Below, piece after piece: positions 12,303 to 24,484 of a DNA stretch of 64,000 bases. A program made the translations under genes and the position numbers. The notes under the pieces were generated by a model. It worked only from the letters and a program-made list of their open reading frames with translations, was not told where the DNA came from and searched no databases. Origin of the DNA: Paguma larvata (lineage: Eukaryota; Chordata; Mammalia; Carnivora; Viverridae); assembly GCA_030068075.1 (NCBI GenBank), contig CM057825.1, positions 82,041,123-82,105,122 of the forward strand, written 5' to 3'. The number at the start of each line of letters is the position of its first letter. Position 1 is the stretch's first letter.

Positions 12303-12509
12303 TTTTTTTAAGTTTATTTATCTATTTCGAGAGAGAGTGAGAGCACACGCATGTGTGAGTGGGATAGAGGCAGAGAGAGAGAATCCTAAGCAGACTCCAC
12401 ACTGTCTGCAAAGAGCCCAACACAGGGCTCAAACCACAAACCATGAGATCATGACTGGAAACTAAACCGAGAGTTGGAATGCTTAACAGACTGAGCCATC
12501 CAGGTGCCC
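12303..12509 (-). mobile_element. Carnivore SINE (SINEC)
   Basis: Reverse-complement SINE; the head ends GAGCCATCCAGGTGCCC. The target-site duplication TTAAAGTATAAT (12291-12302) and TTAAAATATAAT (12510-12521) has one mismatch. Confidence 0.93.
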
Positions 12510-12859
12510 TTAAAATATAATGTTTTGAGATTATCTTTTCTACAGAATAGGAATGAATTACATCTCTACAGTACACAATTCACTTGTATTGCTATGAATG
12601 AGAATCATTTGAGACCTATCAGTTATCTATAACTTAATTTCTATGCCTACAAAGTTATAAAATTGTCACAGAAAGACAGTCAAAGGTGTATAGCCCTTTA
12701 GTGTCACATAATCCCTGAAGGGAATCTCTAACACTCTTTTAAAAGGACTATCATCTCTTTTGCTTATTTCCAAATCTTTGAATTTTTTCTTGACAAATCT
12801 AACACTGATTATGTGACTCCTCTATCTTCCTGTATAATGTCCCTACAAAACATGAATAC

Positions 12860-13309
12860 TTTTTTTTCATTTGAGTATAGTTGATACATAATGTTACATT
12901 AATTTCTGGTGTTCAACTTAGCCATGTGACAAATTTATACATTATGCTATGTTCACCACAAATGTAGCTACCTTCTGTCCCATTACTTCACTATTACAAT
13001 ATCATCGATTCTGTTCCTTATGCTTTGTATTTTATTCCTGTGACCTAGGAAGCTTGTATCTCCCTCTCCCCTTCACCATTTTGTCCAATCTACCATGCTC
13101 TTCCTTCTGGCAACCATCAGTTTGTTCTCTGGATTTATAGATCTGATTCTGCTTTTTGTTTGCTTATTTATTTAGATTCCACTTATGTGTGGAATAATAT
13201 TATATTTTTATTTCTCATTCTGACTTATTTCACTTGGCGTAATATCCTCTAAGTCCATCCATGTTGTCTCAAATGGCACAATGTCATTATTTTATGGCTG
13301 CGTAGTATT

Positions 13310-13353
<44 letters not shown>

Positions 13354-13518
13354 CCCAATTTTCCATATCCATTCATCTGTTGGTGGACAGTTAAGGTTAC
13401 TTCTGTATCTTGGCATTTATAAATAATGCTGTAATAAACATAGCGGTACATATGTATTTTTCAATTAACATTTTTGTTTTCTTTGGGCAAATACCCAATA
13501 GTGGAATTATTGGATCAT
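12860..13518 (-). mobile_element. L1 3' fragment, antisense, nested in L2
   Basis: On the minus strand this is an L1 3' end. On the plus strand one sees 'gtatagttgatacataatgt', 'tccatccatgttgtctcaaa', 'aataatgctgtaataaacat' and 'gggcaaatacccaatagtgg', the usual antisense order. A (TG)n tract has grown inside it. L2 sequence flanks both sides. Confidence 0.85.
13312..13350. repeat. (TG)n microsatellite
   Basis: About 19 uninterrupted TG units within the antisense L1. Confidence 0.97.
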
Positions 13519-13919
13519 CCATCTTTCTATAACATAATACAGATACCTACAACAGGGCTCTAAACTCTTCAGTGGTTTCTCATCTAATCAAAGGTTTTTT
13601 AAGGTATTCTAACATATTTCTCTCTCCTGTGTTCTCTGTCCCATGAACACTCCAAACCTTGCCCATCAGATTTTGAGCCATTTAATTCTGTCAAGAGTAT
13701 TATTTCCTCCGAATATCTGCATGGCTCCCTATCCCACCCATTGGATAAGCCACAATTTTCCTTTTTTTTCCTCTTCTCTTCCACTATATTTAGCTCCATG
13801 AAAGTAGAGATTGTAGTTTGTTTTGTTTACTGCTGTATCTCCATGCTTAAAACAGTGCCTGGCACATAATAAGTACTAAGTTAGCATCCTGAATAAATAA
13901 AGAAATAAATCTATTAATA

Positions 13920-14340
13920 TGAATATGATAAACTCTCTTTTCTTAAGATGTTTATATAACTAATAAATAGCTTATTACTCCCCCTTTTACTGAGAACTCT
14001 TCCTCAACAGCACTCGTTGAATCTTGCTTCCTGTCCTGGGCTTCATGACAAAGAGATGTGGAAACCCACTTGGGTATTCTGATCCCTGGGCAAACCTAGG
14101 ATTCTGAGAGAGCTAGTACATGAGAGGGCAGCAGCTGACCAATAGAGGATGGTTGCTGGTGGGTAAATACTCCTGCTTCCATTCCATAACTTCTAAATCA
14201 GATCCCTCGCTGCACTTTAGACTGTCCACAGCATGATCAAACCACACTTGCTCCTTATGGTAACTTACTGGTAATGCAATCGTGTATTCACTTTAGGATC
14301 TCTTTCTAAAATAAACTGAAGCCCTTGTTTCAGGTTCTTC
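13920..14340. other. Unassigned, possibly an old LTR
   Basis: Moderately GC-rich sequence with an AATAAA-like signal in 'aaaataaactgaagccc' (14309) followed by a T-rich stretch, loosely like the R/U5 end of an LTR. I cannot place it in a family. Confidence 0.25.
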
Positions 14341-14344
14341 TTTT

Positions 14345-14455
14345 TGGACAGACCCCAGGCTAATTCAATTTTCCTGTAAAACAAAGTTCCAAAATATTCC
14401 CTAGTGTATCATAGGCACTTTATAAATATTTGCAGAATAAATGAATTGGAGAATC
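14345..14455 (+). mobile_element. Possible L2 or MIR 3' tail
   Basis: The string 'ataggcactttataaatatt' followed by 'tgcagaataaatgaattgg' resembles the shared L2/MIR 3' end. Confidence 0.4.
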
Positions 14456-14459
14456 CATT

Positions 14460-15840
14460 ATAAAGGCAAAAACCCTTATTCTACATTTATAGATAAGTCT
14501 TATTGAGTTCAAATTAGTCTTATTTATATCATCTCCTACTGCTTCACTTATAACTATATATCAAATACCAGAAACACAATGTCCCAGGAGCCAATAATCT
14601 TTTTAATCCTTTTTTTTTAATTGACTAAAAGGATCATGGAATGTTTATAATCAAAGCTTTAGAATACCTTCTATTTTAACAGGAAAAAAAGACAAATTAC
14701 ACTATGAAAAATTTCATCAGTGCTTTTTATTAAAGCCTACTCCATTGGAAGATTAATGACTTTCTGCAGTTTAACTCTAAAATTCAAGAAACTATTTTAA
14801 TTTGCACTTTAACTAAGTTCTCTTCCTTCAGAACAATGTATATGGTCATTAAATTTCTACAAGCTTCTCCATAGGTAAAATTCAAACCAAATAGAAGAGA
14901 AGTCAATGACTTCATATATTTTTGCAAAAAGTAATATAAGGGGCCACATTGGAGTGGTTTATAGTGATCCTTAGTCCACATTTATTTGCTTTTCTCAGCA
15001 CTAAAACGTTAACATCTTTATTCCCCAGAGTACTTGTGGCTAGTGGAATCTGACACGAGGACCATCAGTTCCTGGTACTAGTTCCGTTAAACTAGGCTTG
15101 TCCTGTAGACATAGAAGTATAGGCACAGTGACTAAGTGCACAGAGGAGATGGTAAACAACCTTTCATACAATCCAGTTTCTTCCCTCAATGCCTCTTGCT
15201 AGGCTGGCAACTTCATTAGTTTTTCATACACACCCTACTCTAAGTTTTTTAAGATCTATACATAATAAAAGATGGTAGGGGCACTTGGATTTGCCTTTCT
15301 GCTCTTCAAATGAAATGAAATTTTGCAATAGCTGTTGTCTTCTCTTGGTGTACTGAGAGCGTTTGGGAATAGAAGAGAGAAAAAAAAGTTACTCGTTTGG
15401 ATACACAATGATAATGACTAAAGCCTCAGTTCAAATTCCCCCATGAAAATGTTACTGAATTCTTTCTGAATGTTTTACATTTTATTTTTTTTTTATTTCG
15501 ATGACAGTTCCATGATAAACTCTTCCCGTATCTATGAAAATTTTAGCTCTTAGCATCTCCTTAACTGAATCTAAATAGGCAAAATGAGTAGTTACAAATA
15601 CTGGGCTAGCACATATTTTCCATAATTTATTATTCCAAGTCTATGCATTATATATTAAAGTATCTTGTCATTCCTGAAGATAAAATTAGGTGTTATAAGG
15701 GAGCCGACCAATGTATATAGTCAGGTGATTTTATTTCATGAATGATTAAATAACTCTGTTGTAATGAAAAATGAAAACATACCTTTGTAAGCATTTAGAA
15801 ATATTTTATAACATATTGATAAGACAGCAAGCTGCGTTGC
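14460..15840. other. Unassigned non-coding stretch
   Basis: AT-rich sequence without repeats that I can name and without convincing exons. The 65-codon minus-strand frame at 14784-14981 has no known features. Confidence 0.4.
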
Positions 15841-15844
15841 CGAG

Positions 15845-16035
15845 CTCTTTCACTTACTGTACACCTTCTCATACACTAATGCTTTTGAACTGTCCAGTAA
15901 TCCCTTTGGAAAGCTGAGACAAACGGGTTTATCCTCATCACACACACTACCAGAGCAAAGCAGTTCAGACCTGTTAATCAAGTTGCTCAAGGCACACAGT
16001 TTGTAAATGATTGAGTATAAGCTTAGACTCGGGTT
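15845..16035 (-). mobile_element. MIR SINE, antisense
   Basis: The reverse complement follows MIR: 'ggaaagctgagacaaacggg' (15909), 'caagttgctcaaggcacaca' (15980), then 'gtataagcttagactcgggt'. Confidence 0.7.
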
Positions 16036-16597
16036 ATTTTTAAATTTTTAAATAAACCAAAAACCAAAAGAATGAAAGGAGAGCTGTTTTCTTCCTGAAA
16101 TCCAGGCTTTGTTTTCCACAAAACTTTTAAACTGTAAACATAACACGGCAATACTCGTTATTACAGCATTATGACTTTGTAATCATGAATAATGACAAAA
16201 CATAGCACAAACTATTAATCAGATCTTATGAGAGGAATGCAAGATGGATTATCCAAGTTAGTAAAAACTACCTTTTCTTACCAAACATCTATTGCTGTCA
16301 TTCTGAAAGACCCTCCAAGACCCTTCGAACTCCTAACTATACACAGAAGTACATGTACCTTTTTAAATTGTGTGATAGCAACAGTACACACACGAATATA
16401 ATTAGTACATTTTTTAATGTCACCAAAATTTTCTTTTGATTTTCCCATTTGAATTAGAAGCTGAAAGTTTCCCATTTTTAATTAAAGATTATAAAATCGC
16501 TGCCAGCATTAGATTTAGTATAATCCCATTTTAAATCAATCGGTCTAATATTTTTATTCTCTCCTATCTGCTTCCTCCCTTCTCCCTGTGAACAGTT

Positions 16598-16805
16598 GAA
16601 AAAAAAATTGTTTATTTTTGAGAGAGAGAGAGACAAAGTCCAAATGGAAGAGGGACAGAAAGAGAAGGAGACACAGAATCCAAAGCAGGTTCCAGGCTCT
16701 GAACTGTCAGCACAGAGCCTGATACTGGGCTCAAACCCACGAATTGTGAGATCATGACCTGAGTCGGAGTTGGACACTTGACCGACTGAGCCACCCAGGC
16801 GCCCC
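16598..16805 (-). mobile_element. Carnivore SINE (SINEC)
   Basis: The reverse-complement head ends GCCACCCAGGCGCCCC. The target-site duplication CTGTGAACAGTT is exact (16586-16597 and 16809-16820). The two minus-strand frames across it (16478-16777 and 16612-16794) are typical spurious SINE ORFs. Confidence 0.95.
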
Positions 16806-16824
16806 TCTCTGTGAACAGTTTAAA

Positions 16825-17690
16825 TTTCTAGAAGCTTACCTATCACCTGTAGTGAGCAAAGGGTCATGGCTTCACATGACTCCTTCTGGGCACACTGGCT
16901 TTGGTTTCATGGTGTCTGGTCTCTTCTGATTTTGGCCATCATCATGTGCTGACAATTCCCCGTGACATCCTCAGTTCTTCTGTAGCCTCTGCTCTATCAG
17001 TGTACATTTGCAGTATCATCCAAATCCTAGCTTTGGACCTCTTCTAGTTTGCTAGCACTTTCGAGTTCCACTTGAGAATTGAACCAAAGTTATTTTAGCT
17101 TGCAATACATCTCTTAACTTAGTTGTTATTTTTAATTTCCCCACTCTTGATGGGATGCCTCCTCAGATACTCACAGTGCCTAAATTAGAGTCATATTTCC
17201 TACAGTGCTTTGTTTCCTTCAGGTTAGTCAAAATCTTCTTTCTCTTTGGGAAGGAAAATAATTTTTTTAGTTTTCACATTTGCCCCATTATGTAGCTTAT
17301 GTTTTGTAATCCTTGATCTCGGTCATATGCCCTCAGTTTTGATCATCCATCAGAAAGTTTAAGGAAAGATTTTTGCCTACCATGTACACTCAAAAGTCAT
17401 GGATTTTAAGATAATTCTTCATTTAAGAGTATGTCTTCCCACCTGTGAGGAAAGTGTATAGGAAAATTGGCTACCTCTGAGGTAGAAGGAAGAGCAGTGG
17501 ACCAAGATGTTTAAGTCAGTGAAAAGGGAGAAGAGAAGGGACCTCAATTAAACCCCCAATATGTTACCTCCCTTCATATATTCTTTTTCCTCTTACTGTT
17601 TACAAATTTAATTTTCCCATTGATTAGTAGTATAATAACTCTTGCAATCCTCTTTAATCTTAGTTGTTGTTATTTTTGCTACAACTTTTG
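16825..17690. other. Unassigned non-coding stretch
   Basis: Mixed-composition sequence. Parts, such as 16990-17200, have an L2-like feel but no block matches well enough to call. No gene was seen. Confidence 0.35.
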
Positions 17691-17965
17691 CAAGTAATGC
17701 TTGCAAAGTCCATATGCTATGCTAGGGTTTTTTTTTTTGTTCCAACATGAAGATGACATAGTCTCAGTCTTCAAGGTCCTCACAATTTTATTACAAGTAT
17801 CCACATAAACGGATAATTAGAATGTAATGCATAGAAAGTTATAAAAATAGATACTCTGTGAGTAGAGTATTCAACTTAATCTAGAGAATTTCATAAAAGC
17901 TTCATAGTGTTGCTCATTTGATCTTGTGTAAGAGACATGAATAGGGATTTCAAAGGTGTATCAGT
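17690..17965 (-). mobile_element. L2-like 3' fragment, antisense
   Basis: 'agtcttcaaggtcctcacaa' followed by 'gtatccacataaacggataa' and 'catagaaagttataaaaata' parallels the antisense L2 3' UTR order also seen at 8.7 and 33.6 kb. Confidence 0.45.
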
Positions 17966-18107
17966 GTAAAGTGAGAGAAATAGTTACAGAGGTTATTGGA
18001 CAAAGTCACTGTTGTATGGTTCGATTTTTCTGTGTACCCATAGGCATTTTTGTATTTTTATCAGGGACTCAACACCTTTACTCTAGCATTAGAAATCCAA
18101 GAATCAG

Positions 18108-18307
18108 GGGTGCCATGATGGCTCAGATGGTTCAGCGTGTGACTTCACCTTGTCATGATCTTGTGGTTCTTGGGTTCAAGCCCTGTGTTGGGCTCTCTGC
18201 TGTCATCATGGAGCCTGCTTCAGATCCTCTGCCCCCTCCCTTTGCCCCCTCCCACTCGTGCTTTCTCTCTTTCTCTCTCTCAAAATCAATAAACCTTAAA
18301 AACAAGG
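18108..18307 (+). mobile_element. Carnivore SINE (SINEC)
   Basis: GGGTGCCATGATGGCTCAGA head, B-box-like GGGTTCAAGCCC, CT-rich body and a tail ending in AATAAACCTTAAAAA. The target-site duplication is AATCCAAGAATCAG (18094-18107) and AATCAAAGAATCAG (18308-18321), one mismatch. Confidence 0.93.
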
Positions 18308-18419
18308 AATCAAAGAATCAGAAATAAACCAGTGAATAAATTTTAACAGTAGATAATCCTAACACACATTTTGATACTTTGCATTTTCTGCTAGCTAGAA
18401 CCGATCAACTGGCTGTTAC

Positions 18420-18434
18420 AGAAGTAATTGGTTA
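18420..18434. repeat. 5' target-site duplication of the full-length L1
   Basis: AGAAGTAATTGGTTA, identical to 24636-24650. This fixes the L1 boundaries. Confidence 0.97.
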
Positions 18435-19623
18435 GGTTGCTCACGGTGGAGCTGGCGGAGCTTTCCTCACTCCGGAGCCAGTGACGCTGTCCCAGCCCCT
18501 GACACGGAGAGGCGCGCGCCATTGCTGGATCGGTGCTGAGTCAGAGGCATAATTTGGGTGGGGAAGGCAGAGCGTGCAGGGTCTCGCGACCACCCAGCGG
18601 GTCGTGCTGCCCCTGCACCCTGACCAAGTCGAGGACGGACACAGAGGAGGGTTCGGGGACTCTAGCTCCGTGAAAAGAGGCTACGGGGGCGCCATTGTGG
18701 TCACAGCGGTGCTGAGTCAGAGACTCAATTTACATAAGGCGTGGCGGTCAGAGGGAGTTAAAGGAACTCAGATGAGCTTGGGCTGAGCGACCGCCCAGCA
18801 ATTTGAACTGTGTTGGTAATCTGGAGTTAAGGATGGGAACTGAGGAGTGATCTCAGACTGTGGGTCCGTAAGGAGTGATCTGAGACAGTCGGCCGGGAGG
18901 GAGCCATTGTGGTCGCGCATTCCCATAAAGCCAAAACCTAGGACTCCACCCCCAGTGGTGGAGGTGGGACCCGCCTACACCAGGCAACGCCCCTCCTCAT
19001 ATGAGAGACGCCCTTCTCCCGGAGTGGTAGCCGCAGAGACAAAACTACTACAGCATTGCCTGGATTAACTCTAGGTCAATTCTTCGGTTTTAGATATATT
19101 CTCCCTCTTCTTCTTCCTCTCTCTCCCCACCTCTAAACCTGTCACCAGGGGGTTTTGGCTTGCTTAAACAGACATTTTACCCACTCTCTCAATGCATGTT
19201 ATACACCTCCCTCTTTAATTTCCTATCTCTCTCTATGGAACAGTCAGACCACATAGTGCACCTGGACAACATCTAACTTCATTTCTCTTTTCTCGCATCC
19301 TTCCTTAATTCTGACTTCTCTCCTGCTGGATCAAATGTTCTAATCTCTCTACCTGGTCAAAGTTCAATTTCTTCTTCTGCCCACACCTGTCACTACTCTA
19401 TGTATGCTCTGCCATCAGCAGAGCGCACATCCCATCATTATCGTGTAGCTGGTACATCAGGTTACATGCCTCCAGAGTGTCATTTGTTAATCTTTTTTAT
19501 GTTGTGATTTGTTTGTCCGTCTCATTGGTCAGTAAGGTTGTGAGTTTGTGCTCCTGTTTGTCGGTCTGACCCTTTTCCTTTCCAGGGAGAAATAGGAAAT
19601 AAACCAATACACACATTGCCAAA
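18435..19623 (+). promoter_or_regulatory. L1 5' UTR with internal promoter region
   Basis: About 1.19 kb, GC- and CpG-rich over 18445-19030, then CT-rich to the ORF1 start. Mammalian L1 5' UTRs carry an internal Pol II promoter; placing it here is inference from position and composition. Two imperfect repeats are visible. Each starts at GCGCCATTG, contains CGGTGCTGAGTCAGAG and ends GCGACCrCCCAGC (18513-18598 and 18687-18799), offset about 173 bp. A further 28-bp near-tandem pair (AGGAGTGATCTcAGAC / AGGAGTGATCTgAGAC) lies at 18843-18898. GCCATTG recurs a third time at 18903. A YY1-like CCAT core within these repeats is possible. Confidence 0.8.
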
Positions 19624-20518
19624 ATGACCAAATGGAAGAACTCCCCTCAGAAGACTGTACAGGAAATAGTGACAGCACAAGAAATGATGAAAGCAGACAT
19701 AAGCAACTTAACAGAACAAGAATACAGAACGATAAATATAAAAATACTCGCAGGGCTTGAAAAAAACATAGAAGAAATCAGGGGGTCCCTAGAGGCAGAG
19801 ATCAAGGTCCTAAAAAAAGATGTACAGGAATTAAAAAAATGATTTAAATGAGGGGCAAAACAAATTGGAGGCGGCCATAGCGCGGATTGCAGAGGCAGAA
19901 GATAGAATAGGGGAATTAGAAGACAAAATTACAGAAAAGGTTGAAGCAGAGAAAAAGAGAGAGAAATTGATTCAGGAACAGGAAAGGAGAATTCGAGAGC
20001 TGAGCGATGCAATCAAATGGAATAACATCCGTATTATAGGAATTCCAGAGGAAGAAGAGAGAGAGAAAGGAATCGAAGGGGTATTTGAACAAATCATCAA
20101 TGAGAACTTCCCCAACATGAAGAAAGAAATGGGCATTGAAGTCCAAGAGGCACAGAGAACTCCCCTCAGACATAACCCAAATAGGCCTTCAGCAAGACAC
20201 ATCATAGTGAAGCTGGGAAAATACAAAGATAAAGAGAGAATCCTAAAAGCAGCTAGGGATAAACGGGCCTTGACTTACAAAGGCAGACACGTTAGGGTAG
20301 TAGCGGACTTATCCACAGAAACTTGGCAAGCCAGAAAGGAATGGCAGGAAATCTTCAATGTGATGAATAGGAAGGACATGCAGCCAAGAATCCTTTATCC
20401 AGCCAACCTGTTATTCAAAATGGATGGAGAAATAAAGGTCTTCCCAAACAAACAAAAACTGAAGGAATACATCACAAATAAACCAATCTTACAAGAGATC
20501 CTGAGGGGGACTCTCTGA
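19624..20518 (+). pseudogene. L1 ORF1 protein (RNA-binding chaperone), frameshifted
   Basis: ORF1p coats L1 RNA as a trimer through a coiled coil, an RRM and a C-terminal domain. The ATG at 19624 (context gccaaaATGacc) opens a 72-codon frame with a Lys/Glu-rich heptad-like N-terminus. The frame stops at 19840-19842. The rest of the protein runs in the +1 frame to the TGA at 20516-20518. That part has more coiled coil (LEAAIARIAEAEDRI), the RRM start NNIRIIGIPE and the C-terminal ILYPANLLF motif. The break sits in a run of seven A at 19833-19839 and is consistent with one extra A. The total length (about 298 codons) is normal for ORF1. A sequencing error in the homopolymer is possible. The minus-strand frames over this region are shadows. 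Confidence 0.93.
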
Positions 20519-20565
20519 AGGAAAGGTTGCAAGGAACACAGAGCACCAGAGACATCCTTACAAAC

Positions 20566-23500
20566 ATGAAACCTACAGACAACACCTTGACTCTAAACCC
20601 ACATTTTTCAATATTAACACTGAATGTAAACGGACTAAACGCTCCAATTAAAAGACACAGGGTAACGGAATGGATTAGAAAACAAGACCCATCTATCTGC
20701 TGTCTTCAAGAGACACATTTTAAACCTGAGGACACCTTCAGACTGAAAATGAGGGGATGGAGAACTATCTACCATGCTACAGGAACTCAGAAGAAAGCTG
20801 GAGTAGCCACACTTATATCAGATAAACTGGACTTTAAAGTAAAAGATGTAATAAGAGATGAAGAAGGGCATTATATAATAATCACAGGGACTATCCAGCA
20901 GGAAGAACTAACAATTATAAATATCTACGCGCCGAATTCTGGGGCACCCAAATTTGTCAAGCAACTAATTACAAACGTAAGCCATCTTATTGATAAAAAT
21001 GTGCTAGTTGCAGGAGACCTTAATACCCCACTCACAGCGCTGGATAGATCCACTAAACAGAGAATCAGCATGGAAACAATGGACCTGAACGACACGTTGG
21101 AACAGATGGGCCTGACAGATATCTTCAGGGCCCTTCATCCAGAAGCAAAGGAATTTACATTCTTCTCAAATGCACATGGTACATTTTCCAAGATAGACCA
21201 CATTTTGGGGTACAAGGAAGCGCTGAATAAGTATAAAAAAATTGAGATCATACCATGCACAATTTCAGACCACAATGCTTTGAAACTTGAAATCAACCAC
21301 AGGAAAATGTCTGGGAAGCTCCCACAAACATGGAGGCTAAAGAACAACCTACTAAAAGACGAATGGGTCAACCAAGCAATCAGAGAAGAAATTAAAAAAT
21401 ACATGGAAACAAATGAAAATGAAAATACGACAATCCAAACACTTTGGGATGCAGCAAAGGCAGTCCTGAGAGGGAAATATATTGCAATCCAGGCCCATCT
21501 GAAGAAACAAGAAAAATTCCTAACACAAATTCTAACAGCACGCCTAAAGGAACTAGAAGCAGAACAGCTAAGACAGCGCAAACCTAGCAGAAAGAGAGAA
21601 ATAACAAAGATTAGGGCACAAATTAATCATATGGAAACAGAAAAAGTAGTGGAACAGATCAATGAAACCAAGAGTTGGTTCTTTGAAAAAATAAACAAAA
21701 TTGATAAACCTCTAGCCAGGCTTCTCAAAAAGAAAAGAGAGAGAAACCAAATCAATAAAATCATGAACGAAAATGGAGTGATTACAACCAATCCCTCAGA
21801 AATACAAGCAATCATCAGAGAATATTATGAAAAACTCTATGCCATCAAATTGAGCAACCTGGAAGAAATGGACAAATTCCTAAACAGCCACATGCTACCA
21901 AAACTCAAACGGGAAGAAATAGAAAACTTGAACAGACCCATAACTAGTGAAGAAATTGAATCAGTTATCAAAAATCTCCCAGCAAATAAAAGTCCAGGGC
22001 CAGATGGCTTCCCTGCGGAATTTTACCAGACATTTAAAACAGAGTTAATACCTATCCTCCTCAAGCTGTTCCAAAAAATTTAGATGGAAAGAAAACTCCT
22101 GGACTCATTCTATGAAGCCAGCATCACTTTGATTCCCAAACCAGATAGAGACCCAGCAAAAAAAGAGAACTACAGGCCGATATCCTTGATGAACATGGAT
22201 GCAAAAATTCTTAACAAGATATTAGCAAATAGAATCCAACAGCATATAAAAAGAATTATCCACCATGATCAAGTAGGATTCATCCCTGGGTTGCAGGGAT
22301 GGTTCAACATTCGTAAATCAATCAACGTGATACATCACGTTAACAAAAGAAAAGAACCATATGATCCTGTTGATTGATGCAGAAAAAGCATTTGACAAAA
22401 TACAGCATCCCTTCTTAGTAAAAACTCTCGAGAAAGTTGGGATAGAAGGAACATACTTAGACATCATAAAAGCCATATATGAAAAGCCCACAGCTCATAT
22501 CATCCTCAATGGGGAAAAACTGAGAGCCTTCCCCCTGAGATCAGGAACACGACAGGGATGTCCACTCTCAACACTGCTATTTAACATAGTGTTGGAGGTC
22601 CTAGCATCAGCAATGAGACAAGAAAGCAAAATAAAAGGCATCAGGATAGGCAAAGATGAAGTCAAACTTTCACTTTTTGCAGACGACATGATACTTTACA
22701 TGGAAAACCCAAAAGAATCCACCGAAGCCTACTAGAACTGATTCATGAATTTGGCAAAGTTGCAGGATACAAAATCAACGTACAGAAATCGGTTGCTTTC
22801 CTTTACACCAATAATGAAGCAATAGAAAGAGAAATAAAGAAGCAAATCCCATTCACAATTGCACCAAAAACCATCAAATACCTAGGAATAAACCTAACCA
22901 AAGATGTAAAAGACCTTTACGTGGAAAACTATAAAAAACTTATGTAGAAAATTGAGGAAGACACAAGGAAATGGAAAAACATCACATGCTCATGGATCGG
23001 AAGAATAAATATCGTTAAAATGGCAATACTACCCAAAGCAACCTACACATTCAATGCAATCCCAATCAAAATGGCACCAGCGTACTTCTCAAAGCTAGAG
23101 CAAACAATCCTAAAATTTGTATGGAACCACAAAAGACCCCGAATAGCCAAAGTAATTCTGAAGAATAAAACCAAAGCGGGAGGCATCACAATCCCAGATT
23201 TTAACCTCTACTACAAAGCGGTAGTCATCAAGACAGCATGGTATTGGCACAAGAACAGACACATAGACCAATGGAATAGAATAGAGAACCCAGAGATGGA
23301 CCCACAAGCATATGGCCATCTAATCTTTGACAAAGCAGGAAAGAGTATCCAATGGAAAAAAGACAGCCTCTTTAACAAATGGTGCTGGGAGAACTGGACA
23401 GCAACATGCAGAAGAATGAAACTAGACCACTTCCTTACACCACTCACAAAAATAAACTCTAAATGGATGAAGGATCTGAATGTGAGACAGGAAACCATCA

Positions 23501-24484
23501 AAATCCTAGAGGAGAAAGCAGGAAAAAACCTCTTTGACCTGAGCCGCAGCAATTTTCTATGCAACACATCTCCAGAGGCGAGGGAATTGAAAGCAAAAAT
23601 GAACTATTGGGACCTCATCAAGATAAAAAAGCTTCTGCACGGCAAAGGAAACAACCAACAAAACTAATAGACAACCGACGGAATGGGAAAGGATAATCGC
23701 AAATGACATATCAGATAAAGGACTAGTATCTAAAATCTATAAAGAATTTACCAAACTCCACACCCGAAAAACAAATAATCCAGTGAAAAAGTGGGCAGAA
23801 GATACGAATAGACACTTCTCCAAAGAGGACATTCAGATGGCCAACAGACACATGAAACGATGCTCAAAGTCACGCATCATCAGAGAAACACAAATCAAAA
23901 CCACACTGAGATACCACCTTACACCGGTTCGAGTGGCTAAAATGAATAAATCAGGAAACTATAGATGCTGGCGGGGATGTGGAGAAGAAGGCACCCTCCT
24001 ACATTGTTGGTGGGAATGCAGACTGGTGCAGTCGCTCTGGAAAACGGTGTGGAGGTTCCTCAATACAATGAAAATAGAGCTACCCTATGACCCAGCAATA
24101 GCACTGCTAAGAATCTACCCAAGAGACACAGGAATGCTGATGCATAGGGGTACGTGTACCCCAATGTTCATAGCAGCACTTTCGACAATAGCCAAATCAT
24201 GGAAGCAGACCAAGTGCCCATCAACTGACGAATGGATAAAGAAGTTGTGGCACATATATACAATGGACTACTACATGGTAATGAGAAAAAATGAAATCTG
24301 GCCATGTGTAGCAACATGGATGGAACTGGAGGGTATTATGTTAAGTGAAATAAGTCAGTCAGAAAAAGACAGATACCATATGGTTCCACGAATAGGTGGA
24401 CTTTGTGAGACTAAGCAAAAACCAGGGGGAGGGCTAGAGGGGAAAGGAAAAAAAGACACAGAGAGGGAGGGAGATAAAACATAA
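20566..24484 (+). pseudogene. L1 ORF2 protein (endonuclease/reverse transcriptase), multiply broken
   Basis: ORF2p nicks target DNA and reverse-transcribes L1 RNA. The likely start is ATG 20566. The endonuclease comes first: [19 protein letters not shown] with the catalytic Glu, [25 protein letters not shown] and SDHNALKLE. The RT follows: [14 protein letters not shown] (about 21990), [24 protein letters not shown] and the catalytic FADDM at 22676-22690. A C-terminal Cys-rich motif (C-x3-C-x7-H-x4-C) lies at 23966-24019. Breaks: TAG 22081-22083; a net +1 shift between 22340 and 22360; a one-base loss near 22728-22732; TAG 22945-22947; an extra A in the 23625-23630 run. The span (about 1,306 codons) is normal. 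Only the endonuclease half (20566-22080) is intact. Confidence 0.96.

Larger units (their letters stand above)
10480..13915 (+). mobile_element. One L2 LINE copy broken by nested insertions
   Basis: Pieces of L2 appear in consensus order on the plus strand. An RT-like block at 11525-11570 reads 'tgttatcctacttgacctgt'. The ORF continues at 11640-12150 ('aacttgtccaaaacagatct', 'atccatcagcaaatctatca'). 'tgattatgtgactcctcta' follows near 12805, and the 3' end is at 13540-13915 ('cagtgcctggcacataataa'). A MaLR-type LTR (10884), a SINE (12303) and an antisense L1 (12860) interrupt it. The part before 10884 is less certain. The 100-codon frame at 11882-12184 is a remnant of the L2 reading frame. Confidence 0.65.

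Noticed and set aside
19916..20226. Two 84-85-codon minus-strand frames
   Set aside because: They are antisense shadows of the conserved L1 ORF1 frame.
21135..21581. 148-codon minus-strand frame over L1 ORF2
   Set aside because: Antisense shadow of the intact endonuclease/linker part of ORF2.
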